A stretch of DNA of 64,000 nucleotides. Origin: Rhizobium sp. BK650 (GTDB taxonomy: Bacteria > Pseudomonadota > Alphaproteobacteria > Rhizobiales > Rhizobiaceae). The stretch lies in contig NZ_JACIBK010000014.1 of the NCBI RefSeq assembly GCF_014195325.1, forward strand, positions 1-64,000. Reading direction: 5' to 3'. Shown one piece after another: positions 59,460-64,000 of this stretch. The position numbers and the translations under genes were made by a program. The notes beneath the pieces are model-generated. The model saw only the letters and a list, made by a program, of their open reading frames with translations. It ran no database searches and was not told where the DNA came from. Numbering within the stretch: position 1 is the first letter of the stretch; every line of letters starts with the position of its first letter.

Positions 59460-61121
59460 ATGATCAACGATCTCTGGTACAAGAATGCCGTCGTCTATTG
59501 TCTGTCAGTCGAAACCTTCATGGATGCCAACGGTGACGGGATCGGCGATTTCCAGGGCCTTGCACGCCGTCTCGACTATCTTGCGGGTCTCGGAATTACC
59601 GCGATCTGGCTGATGCCGTTCCAGACGTCGCCCGGCAAGGACGATGGCTACGACGTCTCTGATTATTATAACGTCGATCCGCGCTACGGGACGCTCGGCG
59701 ACTTTGTCGAGTTCACGCATGGCGCAAAGCAGCGCGGCATCAGGGTCTTGATCGACCTCGTCGTCAACCACACGTCAGATGAGCACCCCTGGTTTCAGGC
59801 GGCGCGCAAGGACGAGAGCTCGCCCTATCGTGACTGGTATATCTGGTCGAAGGAAAAGCCTGAAAATGCCAATCAGGGAATGGTCTTTCCCGGTGTTCAG
59901 AAGACAACCTGGTCCCGCGACAAGGTCGCCGGGCAATATTATTTCCACCGCTTCTACGACTTTCAGCCCGACCTCAATACTGCCAACCCGCAGGTGCAAG
60001 CAGAGATCCTGAAAATTATGGGCTTCTGGATTCAGCTCGGCGTCTCCGGATTCCGGATGGACGCCGTTCCATTCGTCATTGCAAAGAAGGGAGCCGACAT
60101 AGACAAAGCGGTAGAACAATACGACATGCTGCGGACCTTTCGTGAATTCCTGCAATGGCGCCAGGGCGACGCGATCATCCTTGCCGAAGCCAACGTCCTA
60201 CCGAAAACGGATGTGAATTATTTCGGCGCGGACGGCGACAGAATGCACATGATGTTCAATTTCCAGGTCAACCAGACACTCTTCTACGCCCTTGCCAGCA
60301 GCGATTGCGCGCCGCTTGCCAAAGCGCTCGAGGCGACCCGGACGCGACCGCAGACCGCCCAGTGGGGCCATTTCCTCAGGAACCATGACGAACTCGATCT
60401 TGGTCGATTGACCGAGGCGCAACGCAACCGGGTTTTTGCAGCCTTCGGCCCCGACAAGAATATGCAGCTTTATGGCCGCGGCATCAGGCGCCGCTTTTCG
60501 CCGATGCTCGATGGCAACCGTGACCGCATGCGCATGGCTTATTCACTAATGTTCTCGCTGCCGGGCACGCCCGTGCTGCGCTACGGCGATGAGATCGGCA
60601 TGGGAGAAGATCTTTCACTGCCGGAACGCAAGTGTGCTCGCACACCAATGCAATGGTCGACCGAGCCGCAAGCTGGTTTTACCAAGAGCGAAGCGCCGGT
60701 CGTTCCGGTGATATCCAGCGGTGCCTACGGGTTTCAGCATATCAATGTTGCCGATCAGCGCCGAAGCCCCGATTCGATGCTGAATTGGATGGAGCGTCTG
60801 ATCAGGATGCGCAAGGAGGTGCCCGAGATCGGCTGGGGGGATTACCGCGTTATCGATGTTGAGGAAGAAGGTGTCCTCGCCATCCGATATGACTGGCGCA
60901 ACAATGCCGTTATGATCGTCCATAATCTCAACGAAAAGCCCATTGAAGTGCGGGTCGATCCGGGTCGAGGGCAAGGGAGCGAATTGCTTGTCGACATTGC
61001 CGACGGCTCCGACAGCCGGGCAGACGAGGCCGGTGTCCACCACCTTTATCTCGAAGGCTATGCTTACAAGTGGTTCCGCGTCGGTGGCCTGGACTACCTG
61101 CTCCGCCGTACGCAGATCTGA
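59460..61121 (+). CDS. GH13 alpha-glucosyl enzyme, trehalose synthase-like, without kinase domain
   Basis: 553 residues. LWYKNAVVYCLSVETFMDAN, DGIGDFQGLARRLDYL, Asp201 in GFRMDAVPFV, Glu243 in AIILAEANVLPKTD and Asp310 in FLRNHDELDLGR show a complete GH13 active site. It is close to the TreS half at 50818 but lacks the maltokinase. The C-terminal beta domain ends GYAYKWFRVGGLDYLLRR. It may be a second trehalose synthase, or an alpha-glucosidase, sucrose- or maltose-acting relative; sequence alone cannot separate these. AAGGA precedes the ATG. No stress-sigma site with correct spacing was found upstream. Confidence 0.88.
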   Translation: MINDLWYKNAVVYCLSVETFMDANGDGIGDFQGLARRLDYLAGLGITAIWLMPFQTSPGKDDGYDVSDYYNVDPRYGTLGDFVEFTHGAKQRGIRVLIDLVVNHTSDEHPWFQAARKDESSPYRDWYIWSKEKPENANQGMVFPGVQKTTWSRDKVAGQYYFHRFYDFQPDLNTANPQVQAEILKIMGFWIQLGVSGFRMDAVPFVIAKKGADIDKAVEQYDMLRTFREFLQWRQGDAIILAEANVLPKTDVNYFGADGDRMHMMFNFQVNQTLFYALASSDCAPLAKALEATRTRPQTAQWGHFLRNHDELDLGRLTEAQRNRVFAAFGPDKNMQLYGRGIRRRFSPMLDGNRDRMRMAYSLMFSLPGTPVLRYGDEIGMGEDLSLPERKCARTPMQWSTEPQAGFTKSEAPVVPVISSGAYGFQHINVADQRRSPDSMLNWMERLIRMRKEVPEIGWGDYRVIDVEEEGVLAIRYDWRNNAVMIVHNLNEKPIEVRVDPGRGQGSELLVDIADGSDSRADEAGVHHLYLEGYAYKWFRVGGLDYLLRRTQI

Positions 61122-61242
61122 GGCGAGGATCTCATGCCTCTGCCGTCTGCCGGCATACAGGCGAAGGACGCCGGATCTTCCGCCGGTCTTTTTCCTCTCC
61201 ACCGTGACCGGGCAACGCGTAGCAGGCTGGGCGCTTTGACAC

Positions 61243-61574
61243 TTAGATTTCGGGGCAGCCCCCGATATTGGCAAAGCGTATGCGATCCGGCCTGCCGCTG
61301 CGTGTAAATCCTTCGACGGTGATGCTGCGGCGCGTCTCCCTGATGATGTGCGGTCGGCGAAGACCGGCAGCGCGAGCATTGTCTAAGGCATCACGGAGAT
61401 CGCAGCCGCGCCGCGGGCCGTAATCATAGTTCGGATCTGGGTACCGGTTGCGATCGTGATGTTGCATTTCGACCCCGCCAGGCCCCGCAACTCGACTTGG
61501 GCATGACCTACTGATGGCATGGCGGTTGGGCCGATGGCCAAGGTCAACAGGAATGCTTTGAGCGCGGTGTTCAT
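61243..61574 (-). pseudogene. small secreted protein, frameshifted
   Basis: The first frame has a signal peptide (MNTALKAFLLTLAIGPTAMP, cut after GHA-Q) and QVELRGLAGSK. After one indel near 61465 the second frame continues NYDYGPRRGCDLRDALDNAR, LRRPHIIRETRRSITVEGFT and ends FANIGGCPEI. Two Cys in the mature part could pair. No known function; conserved small exported proteins of this look occur in rhizobia. Could be an assembly error. Confidence 0.6.
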
Positions 61575-62138
61575 ACTCTACCTCCACTGACACTGAGATT
61601 CGAACCTCCAGGTCCTCGTTTGGTTCTCGACGAGATCGGTCCGGACCGTTTGTTCGATTGGGTTGCCAACGCGCTTAAACAGTGGTCGTCAGCGGAGGCG
61701 GAGACGTGCCTAGGCAACGTTGCTCGATTGCGAGCAGTCAGTCGGGGGCGGTAACAGCGTTCCGCCAGGAACGCTGAACTGGTGACGCGCAGCCGGGCGG
61801 CCTCGTCTTTTCCGTCCCGAGCCCCCCGTTCTTTCGGTATCGCTTTTTTCTGCGTACTCCAGAATGGAAGAACTCCTGGCGTCAGCGCCCCTGCAAGCCC
61901 CGATCGGCCTTCGGCCTAATGCGCAACGTTGTTGAACCAGGGCGGTTCCCGCCGCGTGTAGCAATCGCCAGCCCGACGAGGTCGTCGCATAAGCCGTGTT
62001 CCCCGGGCAGTCAGGGCCGCCTGCGGCTGGACATAGTCTCTCACTGCCGCACGCCGCCTTTGAGGTTCCCATGGGACGACGCGCGTGATCGCCAGGTTTA
62101 GCGCATCCGGAGGACACTGGCCGAGCATCTGAAGCACG
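61575..62138. other. no supportable gene
   Basis: About 560 bp between the small secreted pseudogene and the REC-Crp pseudogene. Open minus-strand frames (61710-62117, 61916-62170) are Arg/Pro-rich, overlap one another and show no motifs. Confidence 0.35.
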
Positions 62139-63162
62139 TTAACCGGCTCCTGAAGAGAAGGGCCCCTCACCAGGCAACGGAAGAGCCATCAGCCGGGCGT
62201 ATTCGGCCTCTGGAATGCCGTAGACCCCGCCGGCAATTTCGACCAAACCTCTCTGTCTCGGATTTCGAGCTGGCTTCTCGTCGAGTTGATCAGTCGTTTT
62301 CCTTCCAGAATATGCAGCGTGTTTGTCACCGAGGCGCGGCGAACTCCTAGCATAACTGCGAGATAGTCGTGCGTGAGAACGAATGGATTGGCGTTGGATC
62401 GATCCTGGAGAATCGCATCGCAAGGGCCTGAAGGCTTCTTGAAACCTCCAATATCGGAAGAAAGTTTTCGGCGGTCATGGCTAAAGCGGTGCCTTGGATC
62501 TGATTGACCAGATCATAAGGCGTTTGCTCATCATCGACAGCGAAACCAAATCCCGTCATTCCTTCTCTACCGACCAATCCTGCTTCGATGCGTTTGCCGT
62601 CCGAATCGACCGCAATCATCGACGCTACGCACTCAAGCGGGAAGTAAACCATGCTGATCTTGTGCCCGGGCTGCTCCAGGATCTCGCCTTGCGGAAGCTC
62701 GACCCTATGCAAATGGGGCAGCGCCAGATCTAATTCGTAGCGCGGAAGTCGCCTGAGTATGGAGTTCAGTGAGACCTCTTGCCTCCTGATTTCCTCGCCC
62801 GTTGCGAGATTGTCCAGCGCTCTAGCGATGTCTTCGGAGGTCAAAGGCTTGCTGAGAACGGTCTTGTTTTCAAATCGGGCGGGTAGGACGCCGGGATCAT
62901 AACCTGTCACAAAGACAAAAGGGATGTCCCGGTGTGCGAGTTCATCGGCGACGGGATAAACCATATCCCCGCTCAGGTCTATGTCCAGAACGCCAGCCGT
63001 TACAGGCCCGCCGGAATGGAGTTGCTTAATTGCGTCGCTGACGCCACGAAACGGTCCAGCGACGTCCGCACCCAGGCCCTTCAAACCCGTTGCGTAGACT
63101 CTCGCTTGACAGTAATCATCCTCTACCAGGAGGATCCGCTGCCCAATCATTTGGCTGGTCAC
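62139..63162 (-). pseudogene. response-regulator receiver fused to Crp-type regulator, decayed
   Basis: The GTG at 63162 follows AGGGAGG. Residues 1-125 are a REC domain (MIGQRILLVEDDYCQARVYA, VLDIDLSGDMVYPVADELAH with phospho-Asp, VTGYDPGVL, KTVLSKPL). A Crp-like beta roll follows (LNSILRRLPRYELDLALPHL, YFPLECVASMIAVDSDGKRI, LVGREGMTGFGFA). After RSLQALAMRF about 40 residues of the dimer helix are missing and the frame shifts. The HTH is then readable (VLTHDYLAVMLGVRRASVTN, LHILEGKRLI), with one more indel before VEIAGGVYGIPEAEYARLM and the stop at 62139. The original was probably a phosphorylation-controlled Crp-type factor of about 310 residues. Confidence 0.8.
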
Positions 63163-63880
63163 ATGTGCCTCCCTTTGGCTACCCACATGCGTTCCAGGCA
63201 GACTGTGAACCCTCCGACATGATCGCGTTATTCGGCATATTCTGAGGCGCGATCATCCCATCTTTTCATTCGGGCTGGAGGCGGGAACAAAGGCCAACTT
63301 CTTTTGTAATCGGGATCGTGCAGCGGGTGTCTCTCTCCCTTTCTCACCTGCCTCCAATCTGTACGCTCCCACCGCAACTCCTCAAAACTGCCAAGAGTGC
63401 AACTTCCGCCCTCTTTTTTCCAAGTTGGGCCGCGCTCCGGATCGATGCGTCGAGATCGCTTGGCGATGTCAGCGCCTCATTGGCACATGGCGATCCCACC
63501 ACGGCCCTTGATTGCTGCAAGTCCCGAGGCGCCATGAGTCTGCCGAATGTTCCTGCCAATCTTTGCGACGATACAGGCCACGATACTATGCAACCAATTG
63601 CTAAGCCGTTCTCAGGTTGGCAACTTGTTCAGGCGCGTCCTTGCTGTCGGCCCGCGGCAAGGACTGCGACGTACAAATTCTTCTGAGATCTAACAATCGC
63701 ATTATTTCGGCTGGCGCGGGACCGCCCCCGGTCCGACGCCGGCGTCGCCTCCGCTGCGATGTCTCCTATCACCTCTCTCATGCCAGGATCGTGTCGATCG
63801 CAGCGATTTCAACAGCCATGGGACGGAACGACCCGTGCGGGAAGGATCCTTGGCGGAATCAAGCGGGCCGCTGACAGCGG
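63163..63880. other. no supportable gene
   Basis: About 720 bp. Plus-strand frames at 63318 and 63617 have no family features; a GRNDPCGK string in the latter resembles a SEC-C motif only by chance. Confidence 0.4.
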
Positions 63881-64000
63881 CTAGGCGATGAGCTTTAAGA
63901 GCTCCGGGCCGGCAGTCGGCTTGGAAACGAAGGTAACCCCAGCTTCCGTGTCCTTGTGCGACAGCTTGACCAGGCCCGAGGTCACAATCACCCGTGTCGA
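63881..64000 (-). CDS. response regulator receiver, C-terminal end (partial)
   Basis: The last 39 codons of a minus-strand gene that continues beyond the window: STRVIVTSGLVKLSHKDTEA, then GVTFVSKPTAGPELLKLIA. The SG and conserved KP (Lys-Pro) are the beta4 and beta5 signatures of a receiver domain, with no output domain after it. It is therefore a single-domain or C-terminal receiver. Confidence 0.75.
   Translation of the reverse strand, partial: STRVIVTSGLVKLSHKDTEAGVTFVSKPTAGPELLKLIA

Noticed and set aside
63617..63874. SEC-C-like zinc motif (GRNDPCGK) in a plus-strand frame
   Set aside because: Only part of the motif is present, the remaining Cys residues are missing and the rest of the frame looks random.

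Overview
This 64 kb window looks like accessory DNA of a Rhizobiaceae alphaproteobacterium (Rhizobium/Agrobacterium type), probably plasmid- or chromid-borne. The reasons are the GC-rich coding style, many rhizobial small conserved proteins, HWE-type histidine kinases, PaoABC-type aldehyde oxidase genes, a glgE-treS/maltokinase-glgB cassette, and a decayed C-terminal piece of a RepC plasmid initiator near 46.4 kb. No rRNA, tRNA or CRISPR array was seen. The identification rests on recognised protein families and motifs, not on database searches.

Layout. 0.2-0.8 kb: a cold-shock protein and a small basic protein. 1.2-6.9 kb: an old-yellow-enzyme remnant, a LysR regulator, a frameshifted MFS exporter, a Tat-exported alpha/beta hydrolase, and a P460-like protein, DUF4405 membrane protein and cyclophilin-like protein in an operon. 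7.1-16.9 kb: the operon paoA-paoB-paoC-xdhC-moaA (minus strand; moaA carries an amber stop), a second LysR regulator, a divergent operon of an HNL-type cupin, a tautomerase and an MFS transporter, and a MocA-like cytidylyltransferase. 17-19.2 kb: a decayed second copy of the pao genes and a broken P460-like gene. 19.3-22 kb: an intact VapBC pair and a dead IS110. 22.2-30.3 kb: stress-type genes (DUF1003, flavin-binding protein, small membrane proteins, PhnA-like membrane protein, YciE/DUF892, KatE). 30.3-32.5 kb and 38-41 kb: gene graveyards (LLM oxidoreductase, IS6, LysR, VapBC, HicB, LuxR, IS3, UreG). 32.8-38.3 kb: a DHA2/EmrA-type exporter with a frameshifted adaptor, a LOV blue-light histidine kinase and a PAS histidine kinase. 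41-47 kb: Lrp, a gabD/ABC-ATPase fusion scar, a GH63-type glycosidase, a broken Gly-rich gene and small secreted proteins. 47.6-61.1 kb: glgE, treS-mak and glgB in one tight operon, then a Crp/Fnr regulator, a DUF6894 protein, a cache-type histidine kinase and a second TreS-like GH13. 61-64 kb: a broken REC-Crp fusion and the 3' end of a response regulator.

How it fits together. Two regulatory themes can be read directly. First, six sites match the general-stress (EcfG/RpoE-type) promoter GGAAC-N16/17-NGTT and lie 29-67 bp upstream of starts: a PhnA-like membrane protein, a 98-aa protein, a Pro-rich secreted protein, an ElaB-like protein, glgE and the crp-like gene. With katE, yciE and a LOV-HWE kinase nearby, this suggests a general-stress/desiccation island centred on trehalose-glycogen metabolism. 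Second, the three intergenic regions at the LysR genes share an ATAAGT half-site in an N11 inverted-repeat arrangement, suggesting one operator family controlling aldehyde oxidase, cupin and exporter operons.

The window is unusually rich in broken genes, many by one base. Some single-base lesions in homopolymers could be assembly errors, and read-level checks would decide. I found no clearly new defence or mobile system. The most novel-looking items are the shared LysR operator with its reactive-carbonyl gene set, the stress-promoter set, and the REC-Crp fusion.
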